A DNA stretch of 64,000 nucleotides from Haloterrigena sp. KLK7. GTDB taxonomy: Archaea > Halobacteriota > Halobacteria > Halobacteriales > Natrialbaceae. The stretch is from positions 186,001-250,000 of the forward strand of contig NZ_CP149788.1 of the NCBI RefSeq assembly GCF_037914945.1, read 5' to 3'. The notes beneath the pieces were generated by a model. It was not told the origin of the DNA, did no database searches, and was given only the letters and a program-made list of their open reading frames with translations. This document shows, one piece after another, positions 46,436-54,762 of the stretch. The stretch's first letter is position 1. Each line of letters starts with the position of its first letter. The position numbers and the translations under genes are program-made.

Positions 46436-47929
46436 ATGCAGAACAAGCAGAGCCAAGTAGAGGCTACCGACCTGCCTGAGGCAGCTCGGAATTACACAAA
46501 TGGCGAATGGGTCAGTGCAAACGGAGAGACGGAATCGGTCACGAATCCAGTTAACGGCGAGTCTCTCTCAACGGTCCAGTACTCGACGAACGAAGACGTG
46601 AACGCCGTTGTGGACAACGCGAAGGAAGCGTTCCAGTCCTGGCGTGAGACGCCTCCCGTCGAACGATCTCAGTATCTCTTCGACCTGAAACGCGCTCTCG
46701 AGGATCGAGAAGACGAGATCGCTCGTGCGCTCACGCGCGAACACGGAAAAACGCTCGGAGAGGCGAAAGGCGAGATCCGACGCGGTATCGAGAACGTCGA
46801 AGTGGCCGCGGGGATCCCGAACATGCTCCGCGAGGGGAGCGGTACCGCCGAAGACGTTGCAGAAGACGTCGACGAGTTCTCACTCCGACAGCCACTCGGT
46901 GTGTTCACTGCGATCACCCCGTTCAACTTCCCGGCGATGATCCCGCTGTGGTTCCTTCCGTACGCGGTGGCGACTGGGAACACGTTCGTTCTCAAGCCCA
47001 GCGAGCGGGTGCCACTGAGCTCACAGCTGATCTTCGACGCCGTCGACGAGGTCGACTTCCCGGACGGAGTCGTGAATCTGGTCAACGGTGGAGCCGAGAC
47101 GGTGAATACGCTGCTCGAGCACGACGATATCGCCGGCGTCTCGTTCGTCGGTAGCTCCCCGGTCGCAAAGCACGTGTATCAAACCGCAGCCGAAACCGGA
47201 AAACGCGTCCAGGCTCAGGGCGGTGCCAAGAATTACGCCGTCGTCTCCGAAAGCGCCGAACTCGAGGATGCGGTCCCCAATATCATCGGCTCCGTATACG
47301 GAAACGCGGGCCAACGATGTCTGGCGACCGACGTGGTCATCGGTGTCGGAGAGGTGTATGACGACCTGAGAACACAGCTCATCGATCAGGCCGAGCAGCT
47401 CGCCGTCGGAAACGGGCTCGAGAGTGAGACGGATGTCGGGCCGGTAATTACGCCCGACTCTCGGGATCGAATCGTCGAACTCGTTGACGACGCTATCGAC
47501 CAAGGCGCGGAGCTCGTTCTCGACGGTCGCGATTTCGAGCACCCCGAGTATCCGGACGGTAATTTCCTCGGGCCGACGCTTCTCGAAAACGTAACGCCGG
47601 ATATGGACATCGCACAGGAGGAAATCTTCGGTCCGGTGCTGTGTCTGATGTCTACCGACGACTTGGATGAGGCAATCGATGCCGTTAATTCGACGAAGTA
47701 CGGAAACGCCTCGTCACTGTATACGGAACGCGGCGGCGAAGCGCGACAGTACCGCTACGAAGTCGATGCCGGGAATATCGGCGTGAATATCGGCGTCTGC
47801 GCGCCGATGGCCTTCTTCCACTTCGGTGGCCGGAAGGAGTCGTTCTTCGGTGATCTGCACGCGCAAGGGGAAGACGCCGTGAACTTCTACACGGAGAAGA
47901 CCATCGTCATCGAACGCTGGTTTAACTAA
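46436..47929 (+). CDS. mmsA: Methylmalonate-semialdehyde dehydrogenase (CoA-acylating)
   Basis: The 497-residue aldehyde dehydrogenase shows QPLGVFTAITPFNFPAMIPLWFLPYAVATGNTFVLKPSE, SFVGSSPVAKHVYQTAAETGKRVQAQGGAKNYAVV and the catalytic Cys in GNAGQRCLATDVVIG. The GGAKN segment lacks the usual general-base Glu, a mark of the CoA-acylating MmsA branch (EC 1.2.1.27), which turns methylmalonate semialdehyde or malonate semialdehyde into propionyl- or acetyl-CoA. That suits valine, thymine or beta-alanine breakdown together with the divergent aminotransferase. Confidence 0.92.
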   Translation: MQNKQSQVEATDLPEAARNYTNGEWVSANGETESVTNPVNGESLSTVQYSTNEDVNAVVDNAKEAFQSWRETPPVERSQYLFDLKRALEDREDEIARALTREHGKTLGEAKGEIRRGIENVEVAAGIPNMLREGSGTAEDVAEDVDEFSLRQPLGVFTAITPFNFPAMIPLWFLPYAVATGNTFVLKPSERVPLSSQLIFDAVDEVDFPDGVVNLVNGGAETVNTLLEHDDIAGVSFVGSSPVAKHVYQTAAETGKRVQAQGGAKNYAVVSESAELEDAVPNIIGSVYGNAGQRCLATDVVIGVGEVYDDLRTQLIDQAEQLAVGNGLESETDVGPVITPDSRDRIVELVDDAIDQGAELVLDGRDFEHPEYPDGNFLGPTLLENVTPDMDIAQEEIFGPVLCLMSTDDLDEAIDAVNSTKYGNASSLYTERGGEARQYRYEVDAGNIGVNIGVCAPMAFFHFGGRKESFFGDLHAQGEDAVNFYTEKTIVIERWFN

Positions 47930-48047
47930 GTAGATTCCCCTGCCGTCGTATTCGTCTCCGTCTGCGACCGCTACCGTCTCGCGCTACGCTTCCAACGCAT
48001 TGAGATCCGTTACTGAGCAGTAATACGCCTCCGTTCCGGAAAGAGCG

Positions 48048-48818
48048 CTACTCTTCTTCCATAGCCCGTTCGTACTCGGCTATCATCTCGTTCGTTCCGT
48101 CCGCGAGGACCGCCGTGTCCTTCCCGACAGCGAAGAAATCGAAGCCCTGCCTGACACGCCTCTCGATACCGCCCTTATCGGTCACGAGCGTCCCGATCGG
48201 TATGTCCACCTCGTCACTGATCGCGACTGCCTGTTCGATATGCCGGTTGAGAACGTCTGACTCCCATTCGGCGAACACGTCGAGCGAGCCGGACAGGTCT
48301 GCTGCCCCGAGGAAAATCGCGTCGATCCCATCGACCGACGCGATCTCTCGAGCGTTCTCGACGCCGCGTTGGCTCTCGATCTGGGCGATCGTTACGAAGG
48401 AATCCTCTGCGTTTTCCACGTAATTTTGGAAATTGCTCCCGTACTCGGACGCTCGGCCGGAACCGATTCCCCTCCCGCCCGCGGGCGGGTATCGGACCGC
48501 CTCGACGAGCTCACGGGCCTCTTCGGCGGTCTCTATCATCGGAACGAGCACTCCATCGACACCGATATCGAGGATACGCTTGAGATACACGTTGTCGTTC
48601 CATGGAACACGAACGATGGACGCGGTCTCCGAATCCGTGGCCTCGATTCCGCGTACCATGTTCTCCACCGTTTCCAGTCCGATCGTCGTGTGTTCAACGT
48701 CGATGGCGACGAAGTCGAGGTCTAACGATGCGGTCACCTCAGCGACAGCCGGGCTACCGATCGAAATCCACGTTCCTACCGACTCTTCTCCGCGTTCTAG
48801 GTTTATCTGGTGGTCCAT
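48048..48818 (-). CDS. HpcH/HpaI family aldolase
   Basis: The 256-residue protein is a class II, metal-dependent aldolase of the HpcH/HpaI type. It has WISIGSPAVAEVTASLDLDFVAIDVEHTTI (catalytic His), SIVRVPWND (Arg), GVDGVLVPMIETAEEARELVEAVRYPPAGGRGIG, the metal-ligand Glu in QIESQRGVENA and Asp in FLGAADLSGSL. Relatives cleave 2-keto-3-deoxy sugar acids or 4-hydroxy-2-ketoheptanedioate to pyruvate and an aldehyde. The substrate here is unknown. It is divergent from the SDR gene at 49022. Confidence 0.88.
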   Translation of the reverse strand: MDHQINLERGEESVGTWISIGSPAVAEVTASLDLDFVAIDVEHTTIGLETVENMVRGIEATDSETASIVRVPWNDNVYLKRILDIGVDGVLVPMIETAEEARELVEAVRYPPAGGRGIGSGRASEYGSNFQNYVENAEDSFVTIAQIESQRGVENAREIASVDGIDAIFLGAADLSGSLDVFAEWESDVLNRHIEQAVAISDEVDIPIGTLVTDKGGIERRVRQGFDFFAVGKDTAVLADGTNEMIAEYERAMEEE

Positions 48819-48991
48819 GATTGATAACTCCGAATGTTAGCACAACTAGTTCTGAAAGTGGTGTAGTTGGCTAGGTAGTGTATGTGAATGGTCATCTATA
48901 AATGTACCGGGATCTTCCGTCTCTCTCGTACTGGACATCGTTGCAGCGGCCTCGAATTCTACGATACGTCACCCTCTGTGGGTGCAAAGAA

Positions 48992-49000
48992 CTTTTACAA
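48992..49000 (+). promoter_or_regulatory. TATA box of the SDR gene
   Basis: CTTTTACAA is centred about 26 nt before the ATG at 49022, which settles the start; the open frame before it is not used. Confidence 0.6.
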
Positions 49001-49021
49001 TTCGATTCCGTTATTCTAGGT

Positions 49022-49729
49022 ATGAGCGAACCAGACGTAGCGATAGTTACTGGGGCTGGAAGCGGAATGGGAGCCGAGTGTGCTCGGAAGCTCTCGACGG
49101 ACGGGTATGAGCTCGTCTTGATGTCCAGATCGGATAACGTAAACGAGGTCGCCGACGAAATCGACGCGACCGGAATAACGGGTTCAGTAACGGATCCGGA
49201 CGACATCGAGGAATTGGTAGAGACGACGGTCGATCTACACGGACGCGTCGACGCTGTCGTCAACAGCACCGGTCATCCGGCGACCGGCGATTTGCTCGAT
49301 ATCCCTGACTCGGACTGGTACGAGGGACTCGACCTCGTCTACATGAATGTCGTTCGAATCGCGCGAGAAGTCACACCGATCATGAAAGAGGCAGGAGGCG
49401 GATCGATCGTGAACATTTCCACCTTTTCCGCCTACGAACCGTCGCTCGACTTCCCGGTCTCATCGGCGTTCCGAGCTGCGCTCGGAGGCTTTACCAAGAT
49501 GTACGCCGATCGGTACGCCGAAGAGGACATTCGAATGAACAACGTGCTTCCCGGCTTCGTGGACAGCTACGATGCAGATCAGGAAACGGTAGACCGCATT
49601 CCGATGGAACGTCAGGCTAGTACCAGCGAAATCGCCGACGCAGTTGCGTTTCTGGCGTCCGATGACGCTAGTTACATCACCGGTCAAAATCTCCGAGTAG
49701 ACGGGGGACTCACGCAGTCAATTCCGTAG
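49022..49729 (+). CDS. SDR-fold protein lacking the usual Tyr-Lys pair
   Basis: The 235-residue protein has the classical short-chain dehydrogenase fold: VAIVTGAGSGMGAECARKL (NAD(P) loop), VNSTGHP in place of NAG, SIVNISTFSAYEPS (Ser strand), a C-terminal NNVLPGFVDS and ITGQNLRVDGG. Where active members carry YxxxK, it reads SSAFRAAL: the Tyr aligns with Ser and the Lys with Arg. Some divergent SDR groups share this. It may use different chemistry or be non-catalytic. It is divergent from an aldolase gene. Confidence 0.83.
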   Translation: MSEPDVAIVTGAGSGMGAECARKLSTDGYELVLMSRSDNVNEVADEIDATGITGSVTDPDDIEELVETTVDLHGRVDAVVNSTGHPATGDLLDIPDSDWYEGLDLVYMNVVRIAREVTPIMKEAGGGSIVNISTFSAYEPSLDFPVSSAFRAALGGFTKMYADRYAEEDIRMNNVLPGFVDSYDADQETVDRIPMERQASTSEIADAVAFLASDDASYITGQNLRVDGGLTQSIP

Positions 49730-50155
49730 CTCCGAGGCCGACACGAGCACGGATCACGACACGTAACGAGGTCGCCGCGCCGTCTCGAGTTCGATCACTC
49801 TCGATGAATCGAGCACAGCGATGCGGCGGCACTCGATCGATTTGCTCCGTTTCTGCGGCCCAACTACCCCGTGGCCGACTTCAAGGCGGTTGCGCTACTC
49901 GGCAACTCAGGTCGCGTGAAGACGTCCGAGTAGGCACTCGACTCCGTGCGATAGACGGGCCGGATCTCTGAGAACGCACTGGGGCGGATCCGTGACGGCT
50001 GAAGCGGACATTCCCACGTACGAGGCGACGGAATCGACGAATCGCTGATCTGCGACATCGACACGGTCGGCATGACCATCCGCGGTCCACGTTACTAGCA
50101 CTGGAACCGAAACATTTGCAAACTCCCGCGAAGTCTATTCACTGCGTAACTCTCG
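49730..50155. other. Intergenic region, no gene seen
   Basis: About 425 bases. Overlapping minus-strand frames are Ser/Arg-rich and resemble no family. The last 25 bases before 50156 are a plausible promoter for the glutamate dehydrogenase gene. Confidence 0.45.
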
Positions 50156-51442
50156 ATGAGCACACCACCATCCCAGCAGGAACCCGAACCGGATGAGGAA
50201 CGCAATTCGGCGCTCGTCACTGCCCGTCGCCAGCTCGACCGCGCCGCAACTCACGTCGACGTCGACGAGGGGGTCATCGAACGCCTCAAACATCCGACGC
50301 GGATCGAACAGGTCTCGGTCCCCCTCGAGCGCGAGGACGGGAGCGTCGAGGTCTTCACCGGCTACCGCGCCCAGCACGACGACGTTCGCGGCCCGTACAA
50401 GGGCGGCCTTCGGTATCATCCCGAGGTGAACGCCGACGAGTGTATCGGCCTCTCGATGTGGATGACCTGGAAGTGCGCCGTGATGGACCTCCCCTTCGGC
50501 GGCGGCAAGGGCGGTATCGCCGTCGATCCCAAGTCGCTGAGCGATGAGGAGACCGAACGGCTCACCCGTCGGTTCGCAGAGGAATTGCGCTACGTCATCG
50601 GCCCTACGACGGACGTCCCGGCGCCGGACATGGGGACCGACGCCCAGACGATGGCGTGGTTCATGGACGCCTACTCGATGCAACAGGGCGAGACGATCCC
50701 CGGCGTCGTCACCGGCAAGCCGCCGGTAATCGGCGGCAGTTACGGGCGCGAAGAGGCGCCCGGCCGCTCGACGGCGATCGCCGCTCGCGAGGCCGTCGAC
50801 TACTACGACCGCGACCTCTCGGACACCACGGTTGCCGTCCAAGGGTTCGGCAGCGTCGGCGCCAACGCCGCCCGCCTCCTCGAGGAGTGGGGTGCGACCG
50901 TCGTCGCCGTCAGCGATGTCAACGGTGCGATATACGATCCGAACGGACTCGACGTCGGCTCGATTCCGACCCACGACGAGGAACCCGAGGCCGTCCTCGA
51001 GCAGAACGCCCCGGAGACACTCTCTAACGAGGAAATCCTCGAACTCGACGTCGACGTCCTGATTCCGGCCGCGGTCGGCAACGTCATCACCGCGGACAAC
51101 GCCGATGACATCGCGGCCGATCTGATCGTCGAAGGCGCGAACGGTCCGACGACGTTCCCCGCCGACGCCATCCTCGAAGAGCGCGGCGTTCCCGTGATTC
51201 CCGACATCCTCGCGAACGCCGGCGGCGTGACGGTGAGCTACTTCGAGTGGCTCCAGGACATCAACCGCCGGCAGTGGTCCCTCGAGCGCGTCAACGAGGA
51301 ACTCGAGGAGCACATGCTCGAGGCGTGGGCCGACGTTCGGCGGGAAGTCGAGGCGAAGGAGCTGACGTGGCGCGACGCCGCCTACGTCGTGGCGCTGTCG
51401 CGGATCGCCGAGGCGAAGGAGACGCGCGGCCTGTGGCCGTAA
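50156..51442 (+). CDS. gdhB: Glutamate dehydrogenase
   Basis: The 428-residue protein is a hexameric-type Glu/Leu/Phe/Val dehydrogenase: [49 protein letters not shown] with the catalytic Lys, [17 protein letters not shown] and [17 protein letters not shown] (dinucleotide loop), ending [14 protein letters not shown]. It interconverts glutamate with 2-oxoglutarate and ammonia, and so can recycle the 2-oxoglutarate used by the aminotransferase at 44738. The ATG at 50156 is the first of the frame. Confidence 0.95.
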   Translation: MSTPPSQQEPEPDEERNSALVTARRQLDRAATHVDVDEGVIERLKHPTRIEQVSVPLEREDGSVEVFTGYRAQHDDVRGPYKGGLRYHPEVNADECIGLSMWMTWKCAVMDLPFGGGKGGIAVDPKSLSDEETERLTRRFAEELRYVIGPTTDVPAPDMGTDAQTMAWFMDAYSMQQGETIPGVVTGKPPVIGGSYGREEAPGRSTAIAAREAVDYYDRDLSDTTVAVQGFGSVGANAARLLEEWGATVVAVSDVNGAIYDPNGLDVGSIPTHDEEPEAVLEQNAPETLSNEEILELDVDVLIPAAVGNVITADNADDIAADLIVEGANGPTTFPADAILEERGVPVIPDILANAGGVTVSYFEWLQDINRRQWSLERVNEELEEHMLEAWADVRREVEAKELTWRDAAYVVALSRIAEAKETRGLWP

Positions 51443-51568
51443 CTCGAGGCAGTTTCATCGCACGGTAACTGCTTCTTCCTCTTAGACTGCCAGTTCTTTC
51501 CGTACCGCCTGTACCGATCTCGTTCGGTCCACTAGCTGTGCCCTCTCTGGCAGTGAGTATGGTGATCG

Positions 51569-52351
51569 CTAGAAGAAGTAATTTTCCGTGTCAATATTGA
51601 TCTGAATCACGTTAGAGCTCTTCCGTATCATCTCGGGGTAGGTTTCGTGGAACGTCTCTTCCTTACAGCGCTCGAGGGGCGCTGAAATGCTGATAGCCCC
51701 TCTCACGTGATTGTCGGGACCGATAATTGACGCCGCCACTGATCGAAGGCCCATCGTCAGTTCCTGATCGTTAGTTGCGTATCCCTGCTCTCGAACGCTG
51801 TCGAGTTCGTTCAACAGCGTCTCCCTATCGGTAATGGTGTTCTCCGTTGCGCCCTCTAACCCGTGTTCGTCGATGATTTGGTCGACTTTGGCCGCGGGAA
51901 ACTCGGCCAGAATCGCTTTTCCTGCCGCACTCCGATGGAGATACTGTCTGAATTCGCGCTGTCGGGTGTGGTGTTTGGTCGCAACGGCGACGTCACCGTA
52001 GTCCTCGTAGAGTTTGATTTGCCTCCCTCTCCGCTCAGTAATGAGATGAACGTATTCTCCCGAGGTGTCCGCCAACGAATCCACTTCGTCTCTTCCGGCG
52101 AGATAGAGCTCCTCTCTATTTCTCGCGTATTCTCCTATCGGCAGGAATTTCAGCCCGATCTTGTAGACGTACCCGTCCTTTTCGACATATCCTCTCTCTT
52201 TCAGCGTATTCAGATACGTATGGACCGTCGGTTCAGAGCGGTCGAGCGCCTCAGCGAGTTCGTTCACTCGAGCGCCCTCTCTTTCTTGAAGTTCGGCAAG
52301 TATTTCGCATCCTACTTCAATTGCCTTTATCTTCCGAGGTTCCTTCGCCAT
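51569..52351 (-). CDS. IclR family transcription regulator
   Basis: The 260-residue protein has an N-terminal winged helix (KAIEVGCEILAELQEREGARVNELAEALDRSEPTVHTYLNTLKERGYVEKDG, about residues 9-60). An IclR effector domain follows (YLHRSAAGKAILAEFPAAKVDQIIDEHGLEGATENTITD, then GYATNDQELTMGLRSVAASIIGPDNHVRGAISISAPL). It probably binds a small acid from one of the local pathways. The divergent ThDP gene and the AT-rich elements in the gap make it the leading candidate regulator of the motif sites reported here; this is inference. Confidence 0.9.
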   Translation of the reverse strand: MAKEPRKIKAIEVGCEILAELQEREGARVNELAEALDRSEPTVHTYLNTLKERGYVEKDGYVYKIGLKFLPIGEYARNREELYLAGRDEVDSLADTSGEYVHLITERRGRQIKLYEDYGDVAVATKHHTRQREFRQYLHRSAAGKAILAEFPAAKVDQIIDEHGLEGATENTITDRETLLNELDSVREQGYATNDQELTMGLRSVAASIIGPDNHVRGAISISAPLERCKEETFHETYPEMIRKSSNVIQINIDTENYFF

Positions 52352-52388
52352 GGTTGCTAATCACGACCCATGCGTAATGAAACCTCGG

Positions 52389-52400
52389 GTATATCAAACT
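52389..52400 (-). promoter_or_regulatory. GTTTGATATA-type element upstream of iclR
   Basis: The gene-direction sequence AGTTTGATATACC, about 40-50 bases before the iclR start, may be the iclR TATA region, a regulator site, or both. Confidence 0.45.
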
Positions 52401-52520
52401 TCACGGAGGGACATTACACAGGACAGAACGGAATCGGAATAAATTCGGAACTATGCGACACAACGATCTTCGGTTGGGGATAATGAACGCTCTTACAAGA
52501 TATTCGAAACCGATATCTTC

Positions 52521-52535
52521 GCATATATCAAACTC
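52521..52535 (-). promoter_or_regulatory. Second GTTTGATATA-type element in the iclR gap
   Basis: The minus strand reads GAGTTTGATATATGC, sharing ten bases (AGTTTGATAT) with the element at 27235. Confidence 0.45.
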
Positions 52536-52731
52536 GGCTCATTCCATCTCTACACGATACCCTGAAGGAAGGGATCATAGACGTGGTTGTCCGTTCAGCG
52601 GCAGCGAGAACCGTTGTGAAGCCAGTAGTTCGTCTACCCGCTCAGCAGGAAGATCTGCGAGGATCGTATCGACTACCAGCGGAGACGACGCTAGTGGTCT
52701 GCGGGTCGATCCGAGTCTCCGGTTCGACAAT

Positions 52732-52740
52732 CTATTTATC
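52732..52740 (+). promoter_or_regulatory. TATA box of the ThDP enzyme gene
   Basis: CTATTTATC is centred 27 nt before the ATG at 52763 (21 nt before the ATG at 52757), favouring 52763 as the translation start of a leaderless message. Confidence 0.6.
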
Positions 52741-52762
52741 GCTCGCCTCCACTGGGATGCGT

Positions 52763-54409
52763 ATGCGCGTCAATCGAGCAGTCATAGACCGACTCGTCTC
52801 CAATGGGGTCGATACTGTCTTCGGAATTCCGGGCAAACAGTCGTTGCCGCTCAACGAGGAGATTGGCTCGCGCGACGACATCGAGTTCGTCGTTTCGCGC
52901 CACGAGACGGCGGTGTCCCACCAGGCCTGGGGGTATGCCGAAACGAGCGACGGAATGGCAGCGACCGTCGTCATTCCCGGACCAGGCGATATGAACGCAA
53001 TGAACGGCCTCAAGAACGCCTACAATGACTGTACGCCGCTACTACACATCGCCATCGAGACCGAACCCGACCTCCGAGGCGGAGATGCGATCCACGAGAC
53101 GCCGCCCGACACCTACGATCCCGTCGTCAAAGAGAACGTCCTCGTGGAGAATCCCGAGTCGACGGCCGCGGAGATAGACCGTGCCGCAGCAGTGGCTCAG
53201 TCGGAGCCACAGGGGCCGGTCCGGGTCGGAATTCCGAAGAATTTCCTGAAGATGGACGTCGCATTGGCCGAGCGAGGCTCGTCTTCGGTCGAGGGACGCA
53301 TCGAACCCGATCCAGAAACCGTCTCTCGGGCCGCCGATCTCCTCGCATCTGCCAGCGAGCCCGTCATCTTCGCCGGCGGCGGTGTTCGGAGTGCCGACGC
53401 GAGCGACGAACTCCGGGCAGTGGCCGAACGGCTCGACGCTCCAGTGGTCACGTCGTACAAAGGAAAAGGAGTGCTCGCGGAAGACCACGATCTCTCGGCC
53501 GGGTGTCTGAGCGGCAGTGCGAGTCCCGAACTCCTGTCGTGTCTCGCGGAGGCTGATATCGTCCTCGGTGTCGGTACCGACTTCGACGCGCTGGGGACTC
53601 GAGGGTTTTCGGTGGAGTTTCCCGACGACCTAATCCACGTCACGCTCGACGCGAACGACATCGGCACTGGATACGATCCGACGATTGGCGTCGTGGCCGA
53701 TGCGAAGCTAACGTTATCTGCCATGGACGACGCTCTCGCTGATCGCGAACTCGAGTCGTCGACTCGAAGCGGCGTCGAACGCGCCCGCTACGTCAGAGAG
53801 CGCACCGCAGAACGCGTCTCGGAACTCGTCGACGCCCGCGATCCGCTCACGTCCGTCGGTGCGCTCTCCGTGATCCGCAACGTCCTTCCGCGGGACGCGA
53901 TAGTGACGGCTGACGCGGGTGGGTTCCGCGTCTGGGGGCTCAACACGTTCGAGGCGTACGGCCCCCATCGGTACGTCAATCCGGGCTCGTGGGCCACGAT
54001 GGGCACTGGGGTCCCGTCCGCTATCGGCGCGGCGTTGTCGAATCCGGAGACGCCCGTCGTGGCGTTGACGGGCGACGGTGGCCTCATGATGTGCCTCCAC
54101 GAACTTCACACGGCCGTCGCCGAGGAGGTGCCGATCGTCGTCGTGGTGTTCAACAACGAGGACTACGCCCTCATCAGCGACGAAGCCGGACGGAGCTATG
54201 ACCTTCAACCCCAGGAATACGAATGGGGAGACTCACCGATCGACTTTGTGGCCGTCGCTGAGGGGATGGGAGTGGATGCAACGCGAGCAGACGGTCCTGA
54301 CGAGATACGCGACGCTCTCTCCCACGCACTCACCGCCGACCGTCCCTCGCTCGTAGAAATCCGTACCGACCCCACTGAACCGCAGGCGAGCGAGTGGATG
54401 AGCGAGTGA
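52763..54409 (+). CDS. Thiamine-diphosphate enzyme, acetolactate-synthase-like
   Basis: The 548-residue protein has the three-domain ThDP layout. The N-terminal Pyr domain reads DTVFGIPGKQSLPLNEEI and FVVSRHETAVSHQAWGYAETSDGMAATVVIPGPGDMNAMNGLKNAYND with the catalytic Glu. A Rossmann-like middle domain follows, then a C-terminal PP domain with VVALTGDGGLMMCLHELHTAVAEEVPIVVVVFNN, the GDG-N thiamine motif. It should decarboxylate or ligate a 2-oxo acid. Closest styles are acetolactate synthase, benzoylformate decarboxylase and related lyases, and the substrate cannot be fixed. It is divergent from the IclR gene, which probably controls it. Confidence 0.83.
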   Translation: MRVNRAVIDRLVSNGVDTVFGIPGKQSLPLNEEIGSRDDIEFVVSRHETAVSHQAWGYAETSDGMAATVVIPGPGDMNAMNGLKNAYNDCTPLLHIAIETEPDLRGGDAIHETPPDTYDPVVKENVLVENPESTAAEIDRAAAVAQSEPQGPVRVGIPKNFLKMDVALAERGSSSVEGRIEPDPETVSRAADLLASASEPVIFAGGGVRSADASDELRAVAERLDAPVVTSYKGKGVLAEDHDLSAGCLSGSASPELLSCLAEADIVLGVGTDFDALGTRGFSVEFPDDLIHVTLDANDIGTGYDPTIGVVADAKLTLSAMDDALADRELESSTRSGVERARYVRERTAERVSELVDARDPLTSVGALSVIRNVLPRDAIVTADAGGFRVWGLNTFEAYGPHRYVNPGSWATMGTGVPSAIGAALSNPETPVVALTGDGGLMMCLHELHTAVAEEVPIVVVVFNNEDYALISDEAGRSYDLQPQEYEWGDSPIDFVAVAEGMGVDATRADGPDEIRDALSHALTADRPSLVEIRTDPTEPQASEWMSE

Positions 54410-54535
54410 TCTCGAGCGGAAGTGACGTTGGTCCCGGGAATCCGACCGAAGACGTTTCAGCCTGCTTCTTCGTTCGACAACGAAGTATCGATAACGGCGA
54501 AACAGAAATTACATCAGATATATAATGTATTTCTT

Positions 54536-54555
54536 TTACATCGGTATGGTCGTAA
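54536..54555. promoter_or_regulatory. Palindromic operator candidate S5
   Basis: TTACA-TCG-GTAT-GGT-CGTAA, one arm base off consensus (CGTAA for TGTAA), with flanks TTT and TTT. It is centred about 191 bases before the TATA-like box at 54733-54740. Confidence 0.55.
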
Positions 54556-54732
54556 TTTCCTCATTATTATAAATGATATTTGGGTCCTTCGGAAATCGGT
54601 TCAGTAATGAGTGGACGAACCCGACAGCGGAGTTCTCGTCCCTATTTCGGTATCACCGAACGAGCAGTCGATCACGAGTTCGGTTCGACCGCTACAGCGC
54701 GAGTACTGTACCTACTCGAACGGACCGCAATA

Positions 54733-54740
54733 GCTATACC
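54733..54740 (+). promoter_or_regulatory. TATA-like box of the glutaryl-CoA dehydrogenase gene
   Basis: GCTATACC is centred 26 nt before the ATG at 54763, supporting that start over the open frame from 54580. Confidence 0.5.
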
Positions 54741-54762
54741 ATTCATTCTATACGTAAATCGT

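Larger units (their letters stand above)
52352..52762. other. Divergent control region between iclR and the ThDP gene
   Basis: About 410 bases without a gene. It contains two GTTTGATATA-type elements on the minus strand (52389-52400 and 52521-52535) and the TATA box of the ThDP gene at 52732-52740. Confidence 0.55.
54410..54762. other. Control region of the glutaryl-CoA dehydrogenase gene
   Basis: About 350 bases, AT-rich between 54500 and 54600, with operator candidate S5 at 54536-54555 and a GATATATA tract 20 bases before it. An open extension of the downstream frame runs back to 54580 but is not haloarchaeal in composition. Confidence 0.55.

Noticed and set aside
54580-54762. Longer start of the glutaryl-CoA dehydrogenase gene
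   Set aside because: The extra 61 codons are not haloarchaeal in composition, and the TATA-like box at 54733 lies inside them.
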